Below, piece after piece: positions 35,655-44,029 of a stretch of 64,000 nucleotides of DNA. A model generated the notes under the pieces. That model did not search any database. It was not told the DNA's origin and worked only from the letters and a program-made list of their open reading frames with translations. Both the position numbers and the translations under genes were made by a program. This stretch comes from JAUVXJ01 sp964433755 (GTDB lineage: Bacteria > Chloroflexota > Anaerolineae > UBA7937 > B3-Chlor). Each line of letters opens with the position of its first letter. Positions within the stretch are counted from its first letter, which is position 1. The stretch is from contig CAYSSR010000003.1 in NCBI GenBank assembly GCA_964433755.1, positions 558,001 to 622,000 on the forward strand, written 5' to 3'.

Positions 35655-35728
35655 CTGTAGGCATCCTCCTTGGTCTGCCGCCCGGGCTGGCGTCTAAACG
35701 TGATTAGCACACGACGAAGACCCTGCCG

Positions 35729-37003
35729 CTAGGGCGCTTCAGCCTTGCGTAACAGCATTATCATCTCAGAGCCCAGCACGTATTCCACGTCCAGGAGGAC
35801 AAAGCCTAGCTCCTCCATGCCACGTGCAAGCTCCTCTCTAGTATACTGAGTTATATGTTCGTCTGCATATCCACCTGGTATAAGGTGGTGGTACATGCCC
35901 TCTATGACACGCCACGACAGCCGGCCGTAGTCGGGCGTGCCCAGGATCAGGACACCCCCATCCTTCAGGACGCGCTGCATCTCCAGGAAGGGCTTCTGCC
36001 CGGCAGGGATGTGCTCTATCACTTCAGAGCAAATCACGCAGTCGAAGGACGCATCGCGGAAAGGCAGGTCGAAAGCCGACGCGTTAACCAGGGGTTTGCC
36101 GTACTTCCTGGCCCATCTGAGTTTCCTGACCAGGACATCCACCCCCACGACCCGACCCAGGCTGGCGAGTATCCTGCTAGAACCGCATCCCACGTCCAGG
36201 CAAGATCCCGATTCCGCCCCCGAGGCAAACTTCGTCACGATGTGGTGCCTTCTGCGTTGCCAGTACCTCTGGGGGGGAATCCTGCTGTCGAAAGCGCGAT
36301 CATCGTAGTCAGCGCAGAGGATGGAGTTCCTCAACTCCCACATGCGTCGAAAGGTCCGTAGATATGCAAAGCCGAACCGCAGAAGGTCGATATGGGAGTC
36401 GCCCTCCTGCCTGGGCAGGTACTGGAAAGGGATCTCCCTGATCCTCCAACCCCGAGCGTAGCAGCGGATCAGTATCTCCTCCAACACGTCGAAGTCCGAG
36501 CTTTCCAGGCCCATCTCCTTGACGGCGGAAGCACGGTACAGCCGAAAACCACTGGAGATGTCGTGGAGAGGGAGAGATAAGCCCTTGGTGAAGAACCTGT
36601 TCAGGATCAGGCTGAGCACCTTGCGGATGAAGGGCATCCGCGCGGACCCACCGGAGACGTATCGCGAAGCAACGATCACCTCCGCGTCTTGCCTCGCTCG
36701 CCACATCCCTTCCACGAAACCGGGGTCGTGGGACAGGTCCGCATCGAGAGTGAGGATGTACTCTCCCTGAGCAGCCGCGAAACCAGCCTTGAGCGCTCCT
36801 CCGTAGCCCGGCTCTTGCTGGGTAACGACCCTGGCCCCAGCCTCCTGGACTACGGTCACCGTGTCGTCGGTCGATCCACCGTCTACTACGATGATCTCAT
36901 GTCCCTGGCTTGAGAGGGTGGACACCACGTGGTGGAGTCGGGGCAGCAGCCGCTTGAGATTAGCGCCCTCGTTGAGGGCGGGGATGACAATACTCATCTG
37001 CAT
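35729..37003 (-). CDS. Fusion of GT2 (DPM1-like) glycosyltransferase and SAM methyltransferase
   Basis: About 424 residues. The N-terminal half is a family 2 glycosyltransferase: IVIPALNEGANL, VDGGSTDDT, LTLDADLSHDPGF (Asp-x-Asp), HDISSGFRLYR, as in dolichol- or polyprenyl-phosphate mannose synthases. From about residue 240 comes a class I methyltransferase: CLDVGCGSSRIL (SAM loop), VVGVDV, FDCVICSEVIEHIP, VLKDGGVLILGTPD. ATG 37003 is chosen because the promoter at 37052-37080 places the transcript start downstream of the in-frame ATG 37051, and GAGAG precedes 37003. It probably transfers and methylates a sugar of an envelope glycan or glycolipid. Confidence 0.87.
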   Translation of the reverse strand: MQMSIVIPALNEGANLKRLLPRLHHVVSTLSSQGHEIIVVDGGSTDDTVTVVQEAGARVVTQQEPGYGGALKAGFAAAQGEYILTLDADLSHDPGFVEGMWRARQDAEVIVASRYVSGGSARMPFIRKVLSLILNRFFTKGLSLPLHDISSGFRLYRASAVKEMGLESSDFDVLEEILIRCYARGWRIREIPFQYLPRQEGDSHIDLLRFGFAYLRTFRRMWELRNSILCADYDDRAFDSRIPPQRYWQRRRHHIVTKFASGAESGSCLDVGCGSSRILASLGRVVGVDVLVRKLRWARKYGKPLVNASAFDLPFRDASFDCVICSEVIEHIPAGQKPFLEMQRVLKDGGVLILGTPDYGRLSWRVIEGMYHHLIPGGYADEHITQYTREELARGMEELGFVLLDVEYVLGSEMIMLLRKAEAP

Positions 37004-37051
37004 CGTTGTACTCTCGCACCGACACACTCGCACGCGAGTTGAGTCAGGCAT

Positions 37052-37080
37052 AGTATAGGGTATTCAGAACCCATAGTCAA
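37052..37080 (-). promoter_or_regulatory. Promoter of the GT2-methyltransferase gene
   Basis: Minus strand TTGACT (37075-37080), 17 bases, TATACT (37052-37057), start near 37045, so the in-frame ATG at 37051 cannot be translated from it. The 320-base divergent gap 37004-37323 also holds the opposite promoter and nothing else recognisable. Confidence 0.8.
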
Positions 37081-37271
37081 CGCTTCAGCGGTTTCACTAG
37101 CAAGAGTGATTGCGGCCTTGGCCCTGGTGCTGAGGTGCGCCTGAGGCCCCAACAGACAAGACCAAGAGGACCCGGCAGGCAGCGCATTGTTGTTGCCCGG
37201 CCTGGCAAAGACTGGTGCTCGATTCCTGGCACGATGTAATCGACCTTACATACAGGTACGTGACGCGTAGG

Positions 37272-37277
37272 TATAAT
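37272..37277 (+). promoter_or_regulatory. -10 box of the Tat molybdoprotein gene
   Basis: TATAAT about 45 bases before the ATG. The best -35 candidate (TTACAT, 37246-37251) has a 20-base spacer, so an activator may be needed. Confidence 0.5.
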
Positions 37278-37323
37278 GAAGAGAGAACAGAACAAACGTT
37301 GCCGGTCAAGGAGGTGAGCCCAG

Positions 37324-38103
37324 ATGAGCAACAAGACGAGGCGGCAGTTCTTACGTTTGGCGGCGGTGACCGGCCTTGGAGCACTGGCGACCCAGGCCCT
37401 CACCTCTTGCGGCGCCGCACCCTCGGGCGTCGAGCGGCTTACACCCACTGTGCCAGGCAGCGCCTCCGCAGGCGAGACCCTGCGCAACGAGAACATCCCC
37501 GGTTTCTACGTTCGCTACTACAACCCATTCCCCGCGCCTGACCCCAACGAGTGGCAATTGTCCGTGGAGGGACTGGTGGCGAGGCCGCAGGCTCTCTCCC
37601 TCGACGAGGTGCAAGCCTTGCCCTCCGTGGCGGACATCCGGCGTATGAAATGCGTGGAGTGCTGGTCGGCAAGAGCGAAGTGGGAAGGCTTCGATCTCGA
37701 TACACTGGTGGAGTTCGCCGATCCGGAGCCGGAAGCGCGCTGGCTGCACTTCTACTGCGCCGATGGCTACTACGAGTCGCTGTCGCTGGATGAGCTTCGG
37801 GAGGACGGAGTGTTGTTCGCCTACGCCATGAACGACGAGCTTCTGCCAGCCAAGTACGGCTCGCCTCTGCGTCTGGTGATCCCCTCCAAGTACGGGTACA
37901 AGTGGCCCAAAGCGATCACGCGTCTGGAGTTCGCCACAGAGGAGAAAGCGGGCTACTGGCCCACGGTTGGACCTTACACCACCAGCGGGCTCATCCGCGC
38001 CGGCACGGACCATCCGCTGGATCTGCCGGAAGATGCCCGGCCCATCGAAGGCGGTGAGGTGCTCTACCCTGAGGATCTGGAGGCACGCGAGGCCCTATCC
38101 TGA
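37324..38103 (+). CDS. Tat-exported molybdopterin-dependent oxidoreductase (sulfite oxidase/MsrP-like)
   Basis: 259 residues with a twin-arginine signal (RRQFLRLAA) running into ALTSCG, so Cys29 may be lipidated. The catalytic domain is the sulfite-oxidase fold: DIRRMKCVECWSARAKWEG places the molybdenum-ligand Cys at 109; a second Cys at 112 replaces the Gly usual in MsrP. LPAKYGSPLRLVIPSKYGYKWPK is a family signature. MsrP works with the haem protein MsrQ, whose gene is not nearby. AAGGAGGTGA precedes the ATG. Probably a periplasmic or cell-surface reductase/oxidase of unknown substrate. Confidence 0.85.
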   Translation: MSNKTRRQFLRLAAVTGLGALATQALTSCGAAPSGVERLTPTVPGSASAGETLRNENIPGFYVRYYNPFPAPDPNEWQLSVEGLVARPQALSLDEVQALPSVADIRRMKCVECWSARAKWEGFDLDTLVEFADPEPEARWLHFYCADGYYESLSLDELREDGVLFAYAMNDELLPAKYGSPLRLVIPSKYGYKWPKAITRLEFATEEKAGYWPTVGPYTTSGLIRAGTDHPLDLPEDARPIEGGEVLYPEDLEAREALS

Positions 38104-38138
38104 GCTTCGGCCTGGCCCTATTCGCAGCGGGGCGACTA

Positions 38139-39644
38139 CTAGCGTCTCCAGGAGGAGGGATTGGCGCTCCCAGCCAGAGGTGTTGCCCTTCTGGTCAAGG
38201 AAGTCTGACCCCGTTTCCACCCCTGGACAGAGTGGAGGATGGTGAGGCAAGCCACGTAGCCAAAGCCCGCAGCGTACAGCGTCAGGAAGGGGATGGCGAA
38301 GAGGTTGCCTCGCTGGAGGGACACGCCTACCCCGACCAGTGCGTATACCGCAGCCAGGACCTCGCCCAGAACGACCCAGTCGAAGGATAGCGCGTATCTG
38401 CTGCCCCTCCAATCGTCCCGCTGTTCCTCCAGCCTGAACTTCGGCGTCCGCCCGAACTCATCGCGCTTCCCTCTCAGGGCCCGGTAGATAGCGAGGCTGT
38501 TGCTCAGCGTCAGACCGCTGCCCAGCAGGACGAGCAGCGGGAAGTACCGCATCCGCTTGATCCAATCAGGATAGAGGCTGCGCTGCGCCCACGCGTACAT
38601 CGTCGGCGGGCCCAGGCTAGCCAGGCTGAGATACGTAAGGGGATAGGCTACGGGCTGTCCCACGTAGAGCAGGGGCACCGAAAGGGCCAACACCAGCAGC
38701 ATCAAAGGATGCACCAGGTAGTTGGTCAGGTGGATCAGACCCTGCAAACGCTTGAATGCGGACACGGGCGCCTTGACAATCCAACGCCAGAGCTTGACAG
38801 CACAACTGATGGAGCCCCTGGCCCAGCGCGCTTGCTGTCGCCTGAAGGCGTGGATCTGAGGTGGAACCTCTGCCTTGCAGACCACGTCCCTCAAGTACAT
38901 TGGCTCCCAGCCCGCAAGCTGGGCCCGGTAGCTCAGATCCATATCCTCGCACAGGGTGTCACCTTGCCAGCCTCCGGCGTCTTCGATGCACTCCCTCCGC
39001 CATACCCCGGCGGACCCGTTGAAGTTGAGGAAGAGGCCCGAGCGGTAGCGGGCGGGCTGTTCGACGGCGAAGTGTCCGTCCAGGGCGATCGTCTGGGTGG
39101 CCGTCAAGGAGGAATACTGTCCGTTTATGTGCCCCCAGCGAGTCTGCACGAAGCCGAGGCGGCCTCGTGTCAGGAAGTACGGGATGGTCCTCAGAAGGAA
39201 ATCCTCCGGTGGCAGGAAATCAGCGTCGAAGAGGGCAATGAACTCCCCCGACGCCCTCTCGAGACCCTCTCTGAGCGCGCCTGCTTTGAAGTCAGCCCGG
39301 TTGTAGCGGTGGACAAGCTCGATGTCTACACCACGGGAACGGTGGTAGGCCACCCTCTTGCGAGCCAGGGCCGTCGTCTCGTCGGTCGAGTCATCCAGGA
39401 CCTGGATCTGGAGCCTATCCGGCGGGTATTCCACCTGTGCCGCAGCGTCGATGAGACGCTCGACGACGTGAGCCTCGTTGAAGACTGGCAACTGCACAGT
39501 CACCCGAGGAAACCAACTCATGGCAGGGAGCGAAGTGCTCTCTCCCTTGTGTCGCCAGTAGAGGTAAGTCAGGACGAACGAGTTCAGTGTATAGACGGCG
39601 AGCCATACGGCCGCCACGGCGTAGATCAGACTCACGACTGCCAC
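38139..39644 (-). CDS. Processive family 2 glycosyltransferase (cellulose/mannan synthase-like)
   Basis: 501 residues. TM1 (about 3-28), cytoplasmic GT-A domain with PVFNEAHVVERLID, LDDSTDET, FDADFLPPEDF (DxD), DTLCEDMDLSYRAQLAGW (base Asp) and RRQQARWARGS (QxxRW), then four or five membrane segments. The D,D,D,QxxRW set defines beta-glycan synthases such as CslA-type glucomannan synthases. GTG 39644 is used with GGAAAGAGG upstream. No PilZ domain is present, so no direct c-di-GMP control is visible. Last gene before a convergent neighbour. Confidence 0.9.
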   Translation of the reverse strand: MAVVSLIYAVAAVWLAVYTLNSFVLTYLYWRHKGESTSLPAMSWFPRVTVQLPVFNEAHVVERLIDAAAQVEYPPDRLQIQVLDDSTDETTALARKRVAYHRSRGVDIELVHRYNRADFKAGALREGLERASGEFIALFDADFLPPEDFLLRTIPYFLTRGRLGFVQTRWGHINGQYSSLTATQTIALDGHFAVEQPARYRSGLFLNFNGSAGVWRRECIEDAGGWQGDTLCEDMDLSYRAQLAGWEPMYLRDVVCKAEVPPQIHAFRRQQARWARGSISCAVKLWRWIVKAPVSAFKRLQGLIHLTNYLVHPLMLLVLALSVPLLYVGQPVAYPLTYLSLASLGPPTMYAWAQRSLYPDWIKRMRYFPLLVLLGSGLTLSNSLAIYRALRGKRDEFGRTPKFRLEEQRDDWRGSRYALSFDWVVLGEVLAAVYALVGVGVSLQRGNLFAIPFLTLYAAGFGYVACLTILHSVQGWKRGQTSLTRRATPLAGSANPSSWRR

Positions 39645-39689
39645 GATAGACCAAGTCCTCTTTCCACGTAGTCAGATGGCAACTCGCTA

Positions 39690-39718
39690 ACTATACCATC
39701 TCGATCCCATCCCGGCAA
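39690..39718 (-). promoter_or_regulatory. Promoter of the processive GT2 gene
   Basis: Minus strand TTGCCG (39713-39718), 17 bases, TATAGT (39690-39695), about 40 bases before the GTG. The 402-base gap 39645-40046 also holds the repeat at 39961 and a CGCAGAGATCGCAGAGG stretch near 39812-39828; no gene seen. Confidence 0.65.
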
Positions 39719-39960
39719 ACAGAAGAGACCCAACAAAAGGCTCTATGGGATCTGGCAGCCGCCGGCACTTTTCTCGGCTCGACTCATCCCCGCGCCTCTG
39801 AGGGATACATTACCGCAGAGATCGCAGAGGTGACGGAGATCGATTCGCGCCCAGGCCTGTGGAGAATACTACGAGCCAAGAGCTCATCTTGTGGCCCAGC
39901 CGCGACATGGCAGCATACGTCGCTGCAATCCGCATTCCCCGCTGACCAGTCCTGCCCGCT

Positions 39961-40021
39961 CGTGCCATTCGCTAGATTCGCGTCCTTCGCGATTCTGTTC
40001 GCGATACCATTCGCGATTCAA
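39961..40021. repeat. Intergenic TTCGCGATTC-type repeat, copy 1
   Basis: Three to four tandem degenerate units of ATTCGCGATTC. The first 35 bases match 43976-44010 at 31 positions. Both copies sit just downstream of a minus-strand gene's stop. Confidence 0.6.
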
Positions 40022-40046
40022 GGCCGCCCACTATCTCCGTAGCGCA

Positions 40047-41255
40047 TCACACCGGCGTCGAGTCCCCGGCCCATCGCGGTCTCTTCTCGGCCCAGACCCA
40101 CAGTAGCCCAACACCGACGAGGACCACCGTCTCGGTGACGAAGAACCCAGCAGAAAGAGACAGCCTGTCTACCAGAAGACCTACCAGGAAGACGCCTCCG
40201 GGGCTGACCACTGCCCACGACAGATTCAGCAGTGCCACCCCCATGGACCGCTCGGGAAGGTCCGTCGTCTCCGCGAGAAATCCGATCAAGGCCGGCATGT
40301 ACAGGCCCACGACCCCACCTGCGCAGCCGACCAAGGCGAGCAATGGAACGCTGGGCAGCAGAGGCGTGGACCCAACAGTGATGGCGCCAAAGGCAGCGAC
40401 AGCCAGCAGCAGCCTGGACGCCGAACGCCCCTTGGTCAGCCTGCCCAGGCAGAGAACAGCCAGCGACCCAACCAACAAGTGCGCGGAGACTATACTGCCG
40501 GAGTTTGCCGAGGAGAGTCCGCGCGAGTCGAGGAAGGCCAGGTAGAAGGATCCTCTCATCACCGGCCAGCCAAGCAACACCATCGCGTGGACCAGAGTCG
40601 CCCACAGTACCGCCCGGTTGTGGACGAAGAGCGCGAGGGCTCGTCGGTGATACCCCATTACGTAGGTCGACAGGCGAGGCGCCCCTTCCCCCTGAGGTCT
40701 TGCGCGCCTCATGCACGCCCCCACAATCGCCCCGACAAGGGCCAACCCTGCTCCCACCAAGAAGGCTGGCGCGAAACCGGCGACTCCGGCCACGATCCCG
40801 CCGACGAACGGCCCAAGTATGGTCCCTATCTGCTGTGACGCGCTGCCCAGGCCTTGCACAGCATACTGCCGCCCCGAGGGAGCGAGCTGGGTCAGGAAGC
40901 CGTAGGCCGGCACCCAGTAGGCTACGTCCCCCAGCCCCAGGAGAAACTGCCCAACGAGGACCACCTGCCAGGTCCGTGCCACCACCAGCAGCACGCACCC
41001 CGCCGCCATGAGGCCGAAGGACGCCACGATCAGCGCACGGGAACCAAGGAACTCAGAGACCGCACCGCTAGCTAATGACAGCAGCACGGCGGTCAGGGGA
41101 AACACAGCCACCACCGCCGACAGGACCAGGGGCGAATCGGAGAGACTCAGCGTGTAGAGAGGAACCACAAGTTGGGATAGGCCGAGGACGAACCCGAAGA
41201 TGGAACAGCCGACCAGCACGAGGGTCACGTCCCGGTTGTGGAGAAGGTCGCTCAT
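40047..41255 (-). CDS. Major facilitator superfamily transporter
   Basis: About 402 residues, twelve predicted membrane segments in two halves separated by a charged loop (RRARPQGEGAPRLSTYVMGYHRR). FLGSRALIVASFGLMAAG and GLGDVAYWVPAYGFLTQLAPSGRQ follow MFS loop patterns. ATG 41255 (MSDLLHNRDVTLV) matches the usual family start; GTG 41288 in the same frame is possible, and neither has a good ribosome site. Substrate unknown; drug or metabolite export is common in this type. Confidence 0.83.
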   Translation of the reverse strand: MSDLLHNRDVTLVLVGCSIFGFVLGLSQLVVPLYTLSLSDSPLVLSAVVAVFPLTAVLLSLASGAVSEFLGSRALIVASFGLMAAGCVLLVVARTWQVVLVGQFLLGLGDVAYWVPAYGFLTQLAPSGRQYAVQGLGSASQQIGTILGPFVGGIVAGVAGFAPAFLVGAGLALVGAIVGACMRRARPQGEGAPRLSTYVMGYHRRALALFVHNRAVLWATLVHAMVLLGWPVMRGSFYLAFLDSRGLSSANSGSIVSAHLLVGSLAVLCLGRLTKGRSASRLLLAVAAFGAITVGSTPLLPSVPLLALVGCAGGVVGLYMPALIGFLAETTDLPERSMGVALLNLSWAVVSPGGVFLVGLLVDRLSLSAGFFVTETVVLVGVGLLWVWAEKRPRWAGDSTPV

Positions 41256-41784
41256 GGGAGGCAAGCATAGCCGAGTACCTGTCACCACGCAAGGGGATCA
41301 ACGGGGGATCGTACATAGGAATTTGAGGCACCGCTCTACCTTGTTCGGGACCGTACCCCCGAGCCCTCGCTGTCCAACGCGCCACTCGGGGTCGGTTTCG
41401 ACTCCTCAGGGCAGACCTGAGATTCGTCTCCGCGATCTACCCGTACCAGGCGCAGGCCATGACCGTCTCTCTATCCATCGTGGCTGTCGTCCAATGGCCC
41501 GGTGCTCTGGGGTGGATCTCGCTGCTGGGGAGTGGGCTAGCAGGGCTGGATGGGCATACAAGCATCCGATGGAGGACCAAGCAGTGGCGATTTGCCGTGA
41601 GAGAGCTAGCCCCGGGCCGGCTCCTCCGTGTGCTAGCGGCTTCGTCTTGATCTGATCACGCGGAGTTGGAGGATCGGCCCGCGCCCCACTCCAAGCCTCC
41701 TGAGAACTCGTATCCATCCCCTGACTCCGGGTTATCCGGCCTCAGGCCGGACCAAGGTACGCCCAACGTGTGGTCCGCGCGGCG
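41256..41784. other. Long intergenic region, no gene recognised
   Basis: 529 bases between the MFS gene and the secreted-protein gene. A 63-codon open frame at 41459-41650 is hydrophobic at its start but has no ribosome site or recognisable family. A T-arm-like string near 41388 does not extend to a tRNA cloverleaf. Confidence 0.5.
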
Positions 41785-43620
41785 CTAGTAGTTCTTGAGA
41801 ACCAGAGGCGTACAGATCTCGTAGCACGGCGCGTGGAGCAGATCGATCAGCACCTCGTCGACAGGGTCGCCAACATGATTGTGAATGCGGCCGAAGATGC
41901 CGAGCCTGTGGCACAGAGGGGATTCCCCCGGTGTAGCTACCGTCACCTCGATCCCGCCCTCACTGTTCTTGCCCAGGTCTCCGATATCCCACTCAGCCCA
42001 CTCGCCCGCAGAACCTGAGCGATTGGCCGGCGGCACGGACTCCACGAAGGGTGCGCCGTCCGGGAACTCGCCCCGGACCATGACCTGGTTTTCGTAGCCG
42101 CCGAGGTTACCATACAGGAGTGTGAATGTCACCTCTCCACCGGCCTCGAACTCTACCGTCTCGGGACCATCGACCCACAGAATGGGCGGAGTCTTGAAGA
42201 CGGGCACGGACCGCTCGAACTCCATACCTCCGATCGACAGTACCTCGTCAACCATGGTCTCGGTCCACGTGGAGGGCTCCACGTGGAAACACTTGGTGAG
42301 CGTCACCGGCCCCGACGGCGCCGTCACCGACCACTCCAGCGAGCCGTCCCCGGGGGTCACTGTGCCACCGACCGATTGAGAATCGATCAGATGCAGGCAG
42401 CTAGGGTCCCAGAACTCAACAAGATCGAAGGTCGTCGTTGTAGTGACGACGTCCACAATCTCTATCGTATCTGAGACTTGAACTGTGACCTCGATCTCTG
42501 GCGTCCACTCGTCGCCCCCCACCGTCTTCCACCAATCGGGGGAGCAGTGAAGCACGATGGGCACCTCGACCGGCGGCTGACAGGGATCGCCGTGGAGGAT
42601 CTGTAGTGCCCCCTCGCAGTCGCCAATCGCGGTGCAGTGGAAGCTGACGTCAATCGGAGTCTCGCTCAGACTGGGTATGGTCCCGGTGATAGGATCTTCC
42701 CAGACCCACGGCAGGTCGGACCCACCCTCGAGGATCTCGTACTCCAGCGGCTGGTGACCAGCGTTGGCGATAGTCAGCCCGTGCACAGTCACCTTGCTGA
42801 TCACCGTCGTGACGGAGACGAAGTTCGTGGGAGCGACCTCAATCACCGGCCGCCACAGGTGAAAGTCCTGGGTGGTAGTCATCCCAGACGCGATACTCAC
42901 GGCCTCTGGGCCGCCAACAGAATAGCCAGGCGCCGACGCGCTCGCGTTGTAGCTACCCGTGGCGAAAGCAGCCGGGCCGTACTCTCCTGTCCCCGGGTCG
43001 ACCCCGACGTTCAGCCCCGCGGGCTCGATAGCCACGGTCGCCTCAGTGCAGGTTGGGTCCACACCCCCGGTCTCCGCGTCCAGCACCGAGCCATCCAGCA
43101 ACCCACCCTCATAGATAGTGACCGCGCCGTTGACCTCGTGGGGCGAAGCCCCGTAGCCGTCGCCTGAGAGCGCCCAAAGCACCGATTGGGAACCGCTGTC
43201 CCCCCCTGGCACGTTCAGGGCCACGCAGAAGCTCCAGCTACATCCATCGTACACCTCGCCATAGTCTCCATCGTTGTCCAGGTACGAGACGCTGTTGCCA
43301 GCGGCGATGCAATCGAAAGCAACGGGATGTTCGCCTGAGTCGTATGCAGCCTGCCAGTCACAAACTGGGGTCCAGCCGCTGGGGAAGGTGAGCGTCACAG
43401 CGTCTAACCATTCCACGTCTGTCGAGGCGTTGACGGCAGTGCCGCAAAACAAGGCGGCTGTACCCGGGACATACCCCCCGCCTGTCATAACCGCCGATCC
43501 AGCTATGGACCGCGCCTCCTTGGCCAGGGCCGTACGTGCCGCCAACAGCGCCGCCGGAATGAGCACACCCACGAGCGCGAGCAAGACACTGATCAGAATG
43601 GAGAGCTTGCGCGACTGCAT
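41785..43620 (-). CDS. Secreted multi-domain protein with PLVLKNY C-terminus
   Basis: 611 residues with a signal peptide (about 5-33, LSILISVLLALVGVLIPAALL). The body is Cys-containing, beta-rich and acidic, with an N-terminal domain about 45-200, a carboxypeptidase-regulatory-like segment (about 195-255), ASH/NHL-type strands (PLEYEILEGG) and a DUF11-like domain about 450-590 (TFTLLYGNLGGYENQVMVRGEFPDG). It ends PLVLKNY, a tail I have seen on many secreted Chloroflexota proteins. No enzyme motif is visible; probably a surface or adhesion protein. ATG 43620 has AGGAG 5 bases upstream; GTG 43650 is less likely. Confidence 0.75.
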   Translation of the reverse strand: MQSRKLSILISVLLALVGVLIPAALLAARTALAKEARSIAGSAVMTGGGYVPGTAALFCGTAVNASTDVEWLDAVTLTFPSGWTPVCDWQAAYDSGEHPVAFDCIAAGNSVSYLDNDGDYGEVYDGCSWSFCVALNVPGGDSGSQSVLWALSGDGYGASPHEVNGAVTIYEGGLLDGSVLDAETGGVDPTCTEATVAIEPAGLNVGVDPGTGEYGPAAFATGSYNASASAPGYSVGGPEAVSIASGMTTTQDFHLWRPVIEVAPTNFVSVTTVISKVTVHGLTIANAGHQPLEYEILEGGSDLPWVWEDPITGTIPSLSETPIDVSFHCTAIGDCEGALQILHGDPCQPPVEVPIVLHCSPDWWKTVGGDEWTPEIEVTVQVSDTIEIVDVVTTTTTFDLVEFWDPSCLHLIDSQSVGGTVTPGDGSLEWSVTAPSGPVTLTKCFHVEPSTWTETMVDEVLSIGGMEFERSVPVFKTPPILWVDGPETVEFEAGGEVTFTLLYGNLGGYENQVMVRGEFPDGAPFVESVPPANRSGSAGEWAEWDIGDLGKNSEGGIEVTVATPGESPLCHRLGIFGRIHNHVGDPVDEVLIDLLHAPCYEICTPLVLKNY

Positions 43621-43862
43621 GGTATCTCCTCCCTCCTCGCCTCCGGCCAAGTGCGTGCCGATGGCACCCGCCGACCGCCCTGAAACGAAGCGGCGCGTCG
43701 ACCATCGTCTCTACCTGACAGGATGATCAACGCTGCCTACACCAGGGCCTCCTCCGATTGCTGAACGCTGCCGCGCGCAAGTCAAGCCGCCTACGCTTGT
43801 GTCGTCACCCCATGGCTAGCAGTGTGCAGTCCGTGGCTCAACATACAGTGCCGAACACAAGG

Positions 43863-43891
43863 ACTATATCACTCGCACCGGGGGTTGTCAA
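43863..43891 (-). promoter_or_regulatory. Promoter of the secreted-protein gene
   Basis: Minus strand TTGACA (43886-43891), 17 bases, TATAGT (43863-43868), a strong match. The start near 43856 gives an unusually long leader of about 236 bases, in which I find no known riboswitch. The 409-base gap 43621-44029 also holds repeat copy 2. Confidence 0.75.
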
Positions 43892-43975
43892 CCTGGAGCT
43901 ATGGCTGCGCGGTTGAGGACTAGACCGGCCGCGGTGTTCGGGCCAATCCACGCTCTCTTGTGCACTCAGCCCCCT

Positions 43976-44010
43976 CGTGCCCTTCGCCAGATTCGGGTCA
44001 TTCGCGATTC
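43976..44010. repeat. Intergenic TTCGCGATTC-type repeat, copy 2
   Basis: 35 bases matching 39961-39995 at 31 positions, in the same orientation, 20 bases downstream of the threonine synthase stop. Confidence 0.55.
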
Positions 44011-44029
44011 AAGACACCGCAGCCAAGGC

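Noticed and set aside
37004..37051. In-frame upstream ATG 37051 as start of the GT2-methyltransferase
   Set aside because: It overlaps the predicted transcription start of its own promoter and would add a non-conserved Arg/Ser-rich tail.
41380..41405. T-arm-like string GGTTTCGACTCC, possible tRNA
   Set aside because: No acceptor or anticodon stem can be drawn around it on either strand.
41459..41650. Hydrophobic 63-codon open frame
   Set aside because: No Shine-Dalgarno site, no family resemblance, and one of several similar random frames in the gap.
43640..43860. c-di-GMP riboswitch in the secreted-protein leader
   Set aside because: The conserved GGGACGCAAAGCC-like core is missing.
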